8,415 bases of DNA from an uncultured Porphyromonadaceae bacterium (lineage in GTDB: Bacteria; Bacteroidota; Bacteroidia; Bacteroidales; Muribaculaceae), in NCBI GenBank assembly GCA_905202215.1, contig CAJKRG010000075.1, forward strand, positions 1-8,415. The letters run 5' to 3'. The notes under the pieces were generated by a model. The model ran no database searches. It was not told the DNA's origin and saw nothing but the letters and a program-made list of their open reading frames with translations. This document shows positions 1 through 5,383 of this stretch, piece by piece (position 1 is the first letter of the stretch; each line of letters begins with the position of its first letter). A program made the position numbers and the translations under genes.

Positions 1-57
1 CGCGCGCCGTCAGGTGCGCGCAGCCATAGGTCTTAAACCGCCTCCAATAATAATAAA

Positions 58-103
58 CTGCGTAGCTGCGACATATCGCTCGGATTATGTCGCAGCTACG
101 CAG
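58..103. repeat. Perfect 18-bp inverted repeat downstream of der
   Basis: The arms at 58-75 and 86-103 are exact reverse complements of 18 bases around a 10-base loop (76-85). The arm begins CTGCGTAGCTGCG and itself contains CTGCG twice. On the minus strand, the direction of der transcription, the second arm is followed at once by the T-rich stretch TTTATTATTATT (57 down to 46). The structure could therefore end the der transcript, although it lies about 144 bases past the der stop and the T tract is interrupted. A perfect stem of this length is longer than most simple terminators, so a dispersed palindromic repeat is an alternative. The hairpin is seen directly; its role is inference. Confidence 0.6.
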
Positions 104-208
104 CTCAATTTTATCATTTGCGCATTTTTTACCCGTGCTGCACGCACCTACGGCGCGTTTGCGCGGGCCTATTATTGTCAACGCCGATCCGCAGCGCCTT
201 TGCCGCTA

Positions 209-240
209 CGCGGCCCAACAGCCCGTCAGCCTGTCAGCCC
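209..240 (-). repeat. Short degenerate 8-base tandem repeat after the der stop
   Basis: Reading the minus strand just after the der stop, four consecutive 8-base units appear: GGGCTGAC, AGGCTGAC, GGGCTGTT and GGGCCGCG. The first two differ at one base, the third at two or three, and the last is only loosely related. The run lies in the gene-free stretch 1-246, which also holds a 6-bp GCGCGC stem (2-7 with 16-21) and the inverted repeat at 58-103. I see no coding sequence, tRNA or other gene in that stretch. No function is assigned. Confidence 0.35.
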
Positions 241-246
241 AAAAGA

Positions 247-1566
247 CTATTTCTCGCGCATGAAAATATTGATCGGCGTGCCGGTAAATGTCCAGTGCTC
301 GCGGATCTTGTTCTCAAGATAGCGGCGGTAAGGCTCCTTCACCCACTGGGGCAGATTGCAGAAGAAAATAAATGTCGGCACCTGCGCGCCCTTGAGCATG
401 GTGATATATTTTATCTTGATGAACTTGCCCTTGTTGCTTGGCGGCGGATAAGCGGCGATATCTTCCTGAAGCACAGTATTGAGCTGCGAGGTAGGCACCG
501 TGCGCTTGCGGTTCTTGTATACATCGACAGCCGTCTCGATCACCTTGAATATGCGCTGCTTTGTCAGTGCGGAAGTGAAGATGATGGGGAAATCGGTAAA
601 CGGCGCGAAACGCTCGCGGATTGCGCTCTCATAGAACTTTATGGCGGCGGTCGACTTATCCTCGACAAGATCCCACTTATTCACCACAACTACCAATCCT
701 TTCTTATTGCGCTGGATCAGAGAGAAGATATTGACGTCCTGCGACTCGATGCCACGTGTAGCGTCGATCATCAGTATGCAGACATCGGAGGCCTCAATGG
801 CGCGGATCGAACGTATCACCGAATAATATTCGATATCTTCGGTCACTTTTGTTTTCTTTCGGATACCGGCGGTATCGACGAGATAGAAATCGAAGCCGAA
901 TTTATCGTACCGCGTATAGATCGAATCGCGGGTCGTGCCTGCGATATCAGTCACGATATGGCGGTCGGAGCCGATAAAAGCATTGATAAGCGACGACTTG
1001 CCGGCGTTGGGACGTCCGACGATGGCGAATTTTGGTATTTCGTCAAGTTCAGCCTCCTCGTCGGTCTCAGGTTCGGGCAATTCTTTCACAACTTCGTCGA
1101 GAAGATCGCCCGTACCGTAGCCGTTCGAAGCCGATACAGGATACGGCTCGCCCAGACCGAGAGAGTAGAACTCAGGCACATTGTAAATCCACTCGTTGGA
1201 GTCTACCTTGTTGGCCACCAGTATGACAGGTTTGCGCGAGCGGCGCAGTATCTCGGCCACATGATCATCGAGATCGGTCACGCCGTTCATGGCATCGACC
1301 ACAAAAAGAATTTCATCGGCCTGCTCGATGGCGAGCTCGACCTGCTTGTTGATTTCGGATTCGAAAACGTCGTCGGAATTAACAACCCAGCCGCCGGTAT
1401 CGACGATTGAGAATTCCTTGCCGTTCCAGTCGACCTTGCCGTACTGACGGTCGCGCGTCGTGCCGGCCGTGGGGTCGGTTATGGCCGTGCGTGTCTGGGT
1501 AAGGCGGTTGAAAAGCGTCGATTTACCCACATTGGGGCGGCCGACGATAGCTACGAGTTGTCCCAT
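247..1566 (-). CDS. der: Ribosome-associated GTPase Der (EngA)
   Basis: This is a double-GTPase of 439 residues, the normal length for the family, which acts in the cytoplasm in maturation of the 50S ribosomal subunit. The first G domain shows the P-loop GRPNVGKST (residues 9-17), TAGTTRD (33-39), DTGG (56-59), NKVD (119-122) and SAS (145-147). After an acidic linker (about 164-176) the second G domain shows GRPNAGKSS (184-192), AGTTRD (209-214), DTAG (231-234), NKWD (296-299) and TSAL (331-334). A C-terminal KH-like domain (about 355-439) carries conserved YPPPSNKGKFIKIKY. All nucleotide-binding motifs are intact. The start ATG at 1564-1566 lies 16 bases after a candidate -7 box; no Shine-Dalgarno is evident, as is common in Bacteroidetes. 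It follows era in the same direction with a 135-base gap. Identification is very secure. Confidence 0.98.
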   Translation of the reverse strand: MGQLVAIVGRPNVGKSTLFNRLTQTRTAITDPTAGTTRDRQYGKVDWNGKEFSIVDTGGWVVNSDDVFESEINKQVELAIEQADEILFVVDAMNGVTDLDDHVAEILRRSRKPVILVANKVDSNEWIYNVPEFYSLGLGEPYPVSASNGYGTGDLLDEVVKELPEPETDEEAELDEIPKFAIVGRPNAGKSSLINAFIGSDRHIVTDIAGTTRDSIYTRYDKFGFDFYLVDTAGIRKKTKVTEDIEYYSVIRSIRAIEASDVCILMIDATRGIESQDVNIFSLIQRNKKGLVVVVNKWDLVEDKSTAAIKFYESAIRERFAPFTDFPIIFTSALTKQRIFKVIETAVDVYKNRKRTVPTSQLNTVLQEDIAAYPPPSNKGKFIKIKYITMLKGAQVPTFIFFCNLPQWVKEPYRRYLENKIREHWTFTGTPINIFMREK

Positions 1567-1582
1567 ATATGATCAATTTGTG

Positions 1583-1590
1583 CAAAAATA
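1583..1590 (-). promoter_or_regulatory. Candidate -7 box of a der promoter
   Basis: On the minus strand the octamer TATTTTTG fits the Bacteroidetes -7 consensus TAnnTTTG and is followed by CACA, the same continuation as in the strong promoter at 4762-4792. It would give a very short leader of roughly 10 bases before the der ATG. No TTTG is found 19-21 bases upstream, so the -33 part is missing. The surrounding gap (1567-1701) also holds two copies of GAACCGT (minus strand; 1600-1606 and 1634-1640), each followed within a few bases by a T run. Promoter activity is inferred. Confidence 0.4.
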
Positions 1591-1701
1591 ACAAAAAAAA
1601 CGGTTCGGCGCAGGCAGTGAGTCAAAAAAATACACGGTTCAGGCAAGTTACAGAATCGCCATCTCATTTAAACCCAATACTTTACAAGCCGTTTCCCGGC
1701 C

Positions 1702-2652
1702 TCACTCGATATATCCGAACTGGCGGAGTTTGTTCTCGCGGTTGCGCCAGTTAGGCTCGACCTTGACGAATATCTCCAGGAATACCCGCTTGCCGAAGAA
1801 AGTCTCGATATCGTGGCGTGCCTGCGTACCAACCTTTTTGAGCATGGAGCCGCCCTTGCCTATGATGATTCCCTTCTGGCTTTCGCGTTCCACATAGACC
1901 ACGGCCATGATATGGATGGAAGTTTCCTTTTCCTCGAATTTCTCGACGATTACCTCGGTTGAATAAGGAACCTCCTTGTCGTAGTTGAGCAGAATTTTCT
2001 CGCGAATTATCTCGGTGACGAAGAAGCGTGCCGGCTTGTCGGTAAGAGCGTCCTTGCCGAAATAAGGCTCGCCCTCGGGCAGCAGCTCGACGATACGGGT
2101 CATGAGGTTCGACACGTTGAAATGCTCCTTGGCCGATGTCGGAAATACTTCGGCCTTGGGCAGAAGTTCTTTCCAGCGGGCAACGACAGCCTCCAGTTCC
2201 TTGTTGTCTTTCAGGAGGTCTATCTTATTTATCACCAGGAGCACCGGAATGGTCTCCTTGGCTACCTTTGCCAGAAAATCGGCGTTCTTCGTCGGATCCT
2301 CGACAACGTCGGTCACATAGAGCAGCACGTCGGCATCGGTAAGCGCGCCCTCGCTGAATGCCAGCATGCCCTCCTGCATTTTATATTTAGGCTTCAGCAC
2401 GCCGGGAGTGTCGGAAAAAACTATCTGATAACCGGGAGTATTGACGATGCCCATTATGCGGTGACGGGTCGTCTGCGCCTTTTCTGTTATAATGCTGATA
2501 CGTTCGCCGACAAGATCGTTCATCAGCGTCGATTTGCCGACATTGGGATTGCCTACTATGTTTACGAAACCCGAACGGTGGGGAGCCACTTCGGGAAGAT
2601 TTTTTTCGTCGGCCGGGCTAAGACCCGGCGATGTCTTTTCAGTTTCTTTCAT
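1702..2652 (-). CDS. era: Ribosome-assembly GTPase Era
   Basis: Era is a small GTPase that binds the 3' end of 16S rRNA and assists 30S subunit maturation. From the ATG at 2650-2652 the protein has 316 residues. A non-conserved N-terminal tail of about 27 residues precedes the G domain: P-loop GNPNVGKST (34-42), KAQTTRHR (58-65), DTPG (81-84), NKID (142-145) and TSAK (172-175). The C-terminal KH domain has the IIIGKGG loop (262-268) and ends KLRQFGYIE. The family is usually near 295-300 residues, so the extra length sits in the N-terminal tail. A TTG at 2665-2667 would add five residues (MYDHL) after an in-frame TAA; I prefer the ATG. The gene follows a strong terminator after fabH, so it probably has its own promoter, and it precedes der. 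Era and Der being neighbours fits shared work in ribosome assembly. Confidence 0.97.
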   Translation of the reverse strand: MKETEKTSPGLSPADEKNLPEVAPHRSGFVNIVGNPNVGKSTLMNDLVGERISIITEKAQTTRHRIMGIVNTPGYQIVFSDTPGVLKPKYKMQEGMLAFSEGALTDADVLLYVTDVVEDPTKNADFLAKVAKETIPVLLVINKIDLLKDNKELEAVVARWKELLPKAEVFPTSAKEHFNVSNLMTRIVELLPEGEPYFGKDALTDKPARFFVTEIIREKILLNYDKEVPYSTEVIVEKFEEKETSIHIMAVVYVERESQKGIIIGKGGSMLKKVGTQARHDIETFFGKRVFLEIFVKVEPNWRNRENKLRQFGYIE

Positions 2653-2683
2653 GAGGTGATCATACAATTAGATGTATCCATAT

Positions 2684-2718
2684 AACAAAAATAGCACCCC
2701 AAAAGTGCTATTTCTGTT
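2684..2718 (-). terminator. Intrinsic terminator between fabH and era
   Basis: On the minus strand the stem AAATAGCAC / GTGCTATTT (2713-2705 with 2697-2689) closes a 7-base loop TTTTGGG. Past one mismatch four more pairs extend it (2718-2715 with 2687-2684). The 3' arm runs into a T tract (five Ts, then GTT). It lies about 65 bases after the fabH stop and ends that transcript. On the plus strand the same hairpin is followed by CTGTTTTTATTT, so it may work in both directions. Confidence 0.8.
2686..2693 (-). promoter_or_regulatory. Candidate -7 box for era inside the terminator T tract
   Basis: The minus-strand octamer TATTTTTG, identical to the candidate der -7 box, fits TAnnTTTG and lies in the 3' arm and T tract of the fabH terminator, 33 bases before the era ATG. 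No TTTG occurs at the expected -33 distance. The T tract of any terminator can match this pattern by chance, so confidence is low. Still, era needs a start site after the terminator and no better match is visible in the gap. Confidence 0.3.
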
Positions 2719-2780
2719 TTTATTTCGTCATAAGAAGCGACAGGTCAAAAGGATATCCCCTATCTCTTGTTACTTCTTAC

Positions 2781-3770
2781 TTAATCGATGTCCCACACGA
2801 GGTACATCGCACCCCAGGTGAAGCCCGCACCGAAAGCGGTCAGGACGAGCTTGTCGCCTTTCTTAAGCTTGGAGCGGTATTCGTCGAGACAGATGGGAAT
2901 CGAGGCAGCAGAGGTATTGCCGGTATGCTCGATATTGACAAGCACCTTTTCCATCGGGAACTGGGCGCGCTGTGCCACAGCCTCGATGATACGGAGATTG
3001 GCCTGGTGGGGAATCAGATAGGCTACGTCGTCGACCGTCAGACCATTGCGCTGCATCACGTCGAGGCTCGAGGTGAGCATGTTGGTCACGGCATGCTTGT
3101 ATACTGCGCGGCCGTCCTGGAACAGCACGTTCTCCTTGGCGTCGACAGTCTCGTGGGTGGTGGGTTTGACCGAACCGCCTGCCTTCATCAGCAGATGTTC
3201 GCGGCCCCAGCCGTCGACATGGAACACCGCATCCATAATGCCGACCGAAGTGTCTTCGGTGGGTTCGACGAGCACGGCGGCGGCACCGTCGCCGAAGAGC
3301 GGACATGTCGAGCGGTCGGTATAGTCTACCATCGACGACATCTTCTCGGCGGCCACTACGACCACTTTCTTGTAAATGCCGGCGCACACATAGGCACGCG
3401 CCTCCTGCAGCGCGACAAGGAAACCGGCGCAGGCAGCCTCCATATCGTAGGAGTAAGCGTTTTTAAGACCACAGCCTTCCACTATCACCGATCCGGTGGA
3501 AGGGAAGCGGTAGTCGGGGTTAGAGGTGGCGCAGATGACGATATCTACGTCTTCGGGGGCTGTGCCGGTGGAAGCGAGAAGCTTCTCGACGGCCTTGATG
3601 CCCATATATGACGAACCGGCGCCTTCCTCGCGGAGAATGTGGCGCTTTTTGATTCCGACACGGGTCGTGATCCATTCATCGTTGGTATCGACCATCTTGG
3701 AGAGCATATCGTTGTCGAGAATGCCGTCGGGGAGATAGGATGCGATACCCGAAATGCGTGCGTGTAGCAT
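2781..3770 (-). CDS. fabH: Beta-ketoacyl-ACP synthase III (FabH)
   Basis: This cytoplasmic enzyme condenses an acyl-CoA primer with malonyl-ACP to start type II fatty-acid synthesis. The 329-residue length is typical. The Cys-His-Asn catalytic triad is intact: Cys114 in EAACAGF, His255 in PHQAN and Asn285 in TGNTSAAS. The N-terminal DEWITTRVGI (31-40) and FGDGAAA (159-165) segments are characteristic of FabH. In Bacteroidetes such enzymes often take branched primers; the sequence alone does not settle primer preference. The start ATG is at 3768-3770. The gene lies 158 bases after rpmF with no convincing promoter between, so read-through from the DUF177-rpmF promoter is likely. It ends at a strong terminator. 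A genome may hold several FabH paralogues; the position beside rpmF suggests this is the main one. Confidence 0.96.
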   Translation of the reverse strand: MLHARISGIASYLPDGILDNDMLSKMVDTNDEWITTRVGIKKRHILREEGAGSSYMGIKAVEKLLASTGTAPEDVDIVICATSNPDYRFPSTGSVIVEGCGLKNAYSYDMEAACAGFLVALQEARAYVCAGIYKKVVVVAAEKMSSMVDYTDRSTCPLFGDGAAAVLVEPTEDTSVGIMDAVFHVDGWGREHLLMKAGGSVKPTTHETVDAKENVLFQDGRAVYKHAVTNMLTSSLDVMQRNGLTVDDVAYLIPHQANLRIIEAVAQRAQFPMEKVLVNIEHTGNTSAASIPICLDEYRSKLKKGDKLVLTAFGAGFTWGAMYLVWDID

Positions 3771-3928
3771 TATAGAGGGTGTTTAAGAGGGCGTTTAATA
3801 GATTACATATAAGCACGGGGGCCCCGGCGTCGTATTTTCCTGGCCGGTGCCTCCGGTATACATCAGAAGCCGGAGCGAGCCCTGCGGGGCTCTGGAGCGG
3901 TCTCTTGAATAAAGCCGACGCTCTATTT
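3771..3928 (-). promoter_or_regulatory. GC-rich structured spacer between rpmF and fabH
   Basis: This gene-free stretch would form the fabH leader if the operon is read through. It contains a 6-bp stem GAGCCC / GGGCTC with a 4-base loop (3877-3892), a bulged stem GAGCGTC / GACCGCTC (3923-3917 with 3902-3895), a CCGGC / GCCGG pairing around 3818-3850, and the palindrome GGGGCCCC. None has a T tract, so none looks like a terminator, and no TAnnTTTG box is seen. It is clearly more GC-rich than the other gaps here. A regulatory leader or a degraded repeat are both possible; function is not established. Confidence 0.3.
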
Positions 3929-4114
3929 TCAGAGAGCGGCTTCTTTAACTACAGCCTGCTTGCCGCGGTAGTAGCCGCATTCGCCGCAGACAGTGTGGTA
4001 GATATGCCATGCACCGCAGTTGGGGCAGAGAGCCAGAGTGGGGGCCACAGCCTTGTCGTGGGTGCGGCGCTTGGCGGTGCGGGTCTTCGATTGCTTGCGT
4101 TTAGGATGTGCCAT
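3929..4114 (-). CDS. rpmF: 50S ribosomal protein L32
   Basis: The product is a 61-residue basic protein of the large ribosomal subunit. The N-terminus MAHPKRKQSKTRTAKRRTHD is the classic L32 start. It is followed by a four-cysteine zinc ribbon: Cys30 and Cys33 in CPNC, Cys43 and Cys46 in CGEC. This is therefore the zinc-containing form; some bacteria carry a cysteine-free version. The length is normal. The gene starts 28 bases after the DUF177 stop, and this pairing is found across many bacterial phyla, which supports both calls. Expression probably comes from the promoter at 4762-4792. Confidence 0.97.
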   Translation of the reverse strand: MAHPKRKQSKTRTAKRRTHDKAVAPTLALCPNCGAWHIYHTVCGECGYYRGKQAVVKEAAL

Positions 4115-4142
4115 TTTCTTTTATAATTCTTTAGTTTAAATT

Positions 4143-4736
4143 TTATTCGTCGGTGCTGTCGCCGCTCAGTTTGCGCAGAGCGTCCCAGCGGGGGTCGGAG
4201 GGAGCCTCGGCGGGTGCGGAATCCTCGATGGAATCCATCTCGTCGATGAGTTCGTTCTCGAGTTCGGCATCCTCGTCGCCGATGGTTGCCCGGTGCTTTT
4301 TCAGCATTGCGCTCATCTGCCGGTTGCATTTGCCCTGCGGATGGACATGCTTTATGGGAATAGCCAGCACGACGGTGTCATAAATCATATATGCCACATT
4401 CAGATATGCGTCGCCGACGGGTATCTCCAGCACATCGTCGTTGTCGTCGTTATAGTCCTCCCCGTATTTCACCGTGATATGATAGGTGGCTTCGATCGGG
4501 TAATGGAGATCATCGAGACAACGGTCGCATATGAGCGTAACCTCACCCGATATCACGAAGTCAAGAGTGTAAAATTCGCCGTTGTAGACCACGGTGAGCT
4601 TCACGTCCAGATCGGCTCCATGGATATCGGTATTCTCCATGTTGGCAAAGAACTGTTTGTCGAGATGATACTCGAAGTTATGAGTTCCGGTGCCGAGGCT
4701 TTTAAGAGGCAATTTGAATGCCGAAAATTTTCCCAT
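4143..4736 (-). CDS. DUF177 / YceD family protein
   Basis: The product is a 197-residue cytoplasmic protein of the DUF177 (YceD) family, whose gene almost always precedes rpmF. Family features visible are the CDRCL motif with Cys70 and Cys73, the acidic segment after it (92-101), another Cys at 137, and the C-terminal box DPRWDALRKL (181-190). The stretch 153-180 is strongly acidic and probably disordered. Plant chloroplast members are needed for 23S rRNA accumulation, and the partnership with L32 suggests a role in large-subunit assembly; for this protein that is inference. The ATG at 4734-4736 follows a strong promoter with a leader of about 20 bases. The gene heads the DUF177-rpmF(-fabH) transcription unit. 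Family assignment is firm, molecular function open. Confidence 0.92.
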   Translation of the reverse strand: MGKFSAFKLPLKSLGTGTHNFEYHLDKQFFANMENTDIHGADLDVKLTVVYNGEFYTLDFVISGEVTLICDRCLDDLHYPIEATYHITVKYGEDYNDDNDDVLEIPVGDAYLNVAYMIYDTVVLAIPIKHVHPQGKCNRQMSAMLKKHRATIGDEDAELENELIDEMDSIEDSAPAEAPSDPRWDALRKLSGDSTDE

Positions 4737-4761
4737 TTGCGTAAGGGCTGAAAAAACTGTG

Positions 4762-4792
4762 CAAAGTTAAGCCTTTTCCGTCAATTTGCAAA
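4762..4792 (-). promoter_or_regulatory. Bacteroidetes-type promoter of the DUF177-rpmF operon
   Basis: On the minus strand TTTG (4792-4789) is followed by exactly 19 bases and then TAACTTTG (4769-4762). This is a full match to the Bacteroidetes primary-sigma consensus TTTG-N19-21-TAnnTTTG. The -7 box is continued by CACA, and transcription would start about 20 bases before the DUF177 ATG. It is the best promoter match in the window. Its -33 box overlaps the hairpin at 4790-4810. Confidence 0.8.
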
Positions 4793-4810
4793 ACGCCAAG
4801 CGTTTTTTTT
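4790..4810. terminator. Small hairpin with T tract between the YbjN-like gene and DUF177
   Basis: AAAACGC (4790-4796) pairs with GCGTTTT (4800-4806) around a 3-base loop. On the plus strand the stem runs into eight consecutive Ts (4803-4810), giving a good terminator shape against plus-strand transcription. On the minus strand only four Ts follow the stem, all within the 3' arm, so termination of the YbjN-like transcript would be weak. The hairpin lies 34 to 54 bases after that gene's stop and shares bases with the -33 box of the DUF177 promoter. Confidence 0.4.
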
Positions 4811-4843
4811 GACATACAGGGCCTTTTTGAGGCGGCAGATCGC

Positions 4844-5233
4844 TCAGTCTTCTTTCTCGAGGTCTACGTAGGCACGCCAGATCGAGCCGAGAACCATCTT
4901 GATGCAGTTCTCCACGATATATGCTTTCGACACTTCCTCGTCAAGGAGGAAGGAGCATTCCATGCGTACGTTGCCGTCGCGTACCACGGCTGTCGGAAGG
5001 TTACGGCGGCAGTTGTGGCGGTTGGCAAGATGGTAGGGATCCTGGGCCGGCTGATAGCCCGGAGCGCCTGCGGCATAGGACAGGCGGTTGTTGTTGACCA
5101 TCACAAATATAACCACATCATGACCGAAATCCTCGTCGGCCGACTGTACTACAACCATATCGCCGTCCTCGTCAATGCGGGTGGAGATGCGAAGTTCGTC
5201 CAGATAACCGCGGATAATATTCTTGTCTATCAT
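4844..5233 (-). CDS. YbjN-like (type III secretion chaperone-like fold) protein
   Basis: The product is a small soluble protein of 129 residues from the ATG at 5231-5233, with no signal peptide or membrane segment. The pattern is a short N-terminal helix (MIDKNIIRGYLDELRI), an acidic strand with repeated Asp/Glu (DEDGDMVVVQ), a beta-rich middle (HDVVIFVMVNNNRL), then RRNLPTAVVRDGNVRMECSF and a long C-terminal helix ending in an acidic tail. This resembles the YbjN family, whose members are small proteins of uncertain, possibly regulatory or chaperone-like, role; the assignment rests on overall pattern, not a diagnostic motif. An upstream in-frame GTG (5288-5290) would add 19 basic residues but overlaps the probable -33 box, so the ATG is preferred. 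It lies between the envelope pair and the DUF177 operon and seems to be a separate unit. Confidence 0.72.
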   Translation of the reverse strand: MIDKNIIRGYLDELRISTRIDEDGDMVVVQSADEDFGHDVVIFVMVNNNRLSYAAGAPGYQPAQDPYHLANRHNCRRNLPTAVVRDGNVRMECSFLLDEEVSKAYIVENCIKMVLGSIWRAYVDLEKED

Positions 5234-5261
5234 ATCTTTTATTGTTAAAATTTGCGTTCGG

Positions 5262-5293
5262 TAAAAGTATCGAAAAAAGCGGCGAGCCACAAA
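5262..5293 (-). promoter_or_regulatory. Promoter of the YbjN-like gene
   Basis: On the minus strand TTTG (5293-5290) is followed by 20 bases and then TACTTTTA (5269-5262), matching TTTG-N19-21-TAnnTTTG except for the last base. The -7 box ends 28 bases before the ATG at 5233. Because the -33 box covers the alternative GTG codon at 5290, it also argues for the shorter reading frame. Confidence 0.5.
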
Positions 5294-5309
5294 GAAACCC
5301 TCCGCTTTT
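5275..5309 (-). terminator. Probable terminator after the outer-membrane protein gene
   Basis: On the minus strand AAAAGCGG (5309-5302) is complementary to CCGCTTTT (5282-5275). Three further pairs are possible inside after a mismatch, and two more Ts follow to give a run of six. The loop is long, about 19 bases or 11 if the inner pairs form, which weakens the call. It lies about 75 bases after the stop of the barrel gene, and its loop contains the -33 box of the next gene. Confidence 0.4.
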
Positions 5310-5383
5310 AGACATTTTTAACAATGATTTTCAATCTCCATGCAGCTTGCGTACCATTCCCGCCAGTTTCCGCGCTTCACCTG

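Noticed and set aside
14..322. Plus-strand open frame of 102 codons at the left edge
   Set aside because: It runs through the perfect inverted repeat and the tandem repeat into the antisense of der. The translation is composition-driven and there is no plausible promoter or start signal.
118..1410. Plus-strand open frame of 430 codons antisense to der
   Set aside because: It lies opposite der, which has every GTPase motif intact. The translation shows no domain pattern and is the expected shadow of a GC-rich conserved gene.
1688..1700. Small hairpin GCCG / CGGC just after the era stop, considered as a terminator
   Set aside because: Only four base pairs and no T tract on the minus strand; too weak to call.
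2863..3387. Minus-strand open frame of 174 codons inside fabH in another frame
   Set aside because: Arg-rich, low-complexity translation overlapping the catalytic core of FabH; a frame shadow.
3779..4126. Plus-strand open frame of 115 codons opposite rpmF
   Set aside because: rpmF is unmistakable and the opposite frame runs over its zinc ribbon and the structured spacer; no independent support.
1702..4736. A novel multi-gene system among the central genes
   Set aside because: DUF177, rpmF, fabH and era are standard housekeeping genes with normal lengths and intact motifs, in an arrangement related to that of many bacteria. Nothing suggests defence, mobile or biosynthetic function.
5234..5290. 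GTG-initiated N-terminal extension of the YbjN-like gene
   Set aside because: The extension is basic and unlike the acidic protein, and it overlaps the likely -33 and -7 boxes. The ATG at 5233 fits better.
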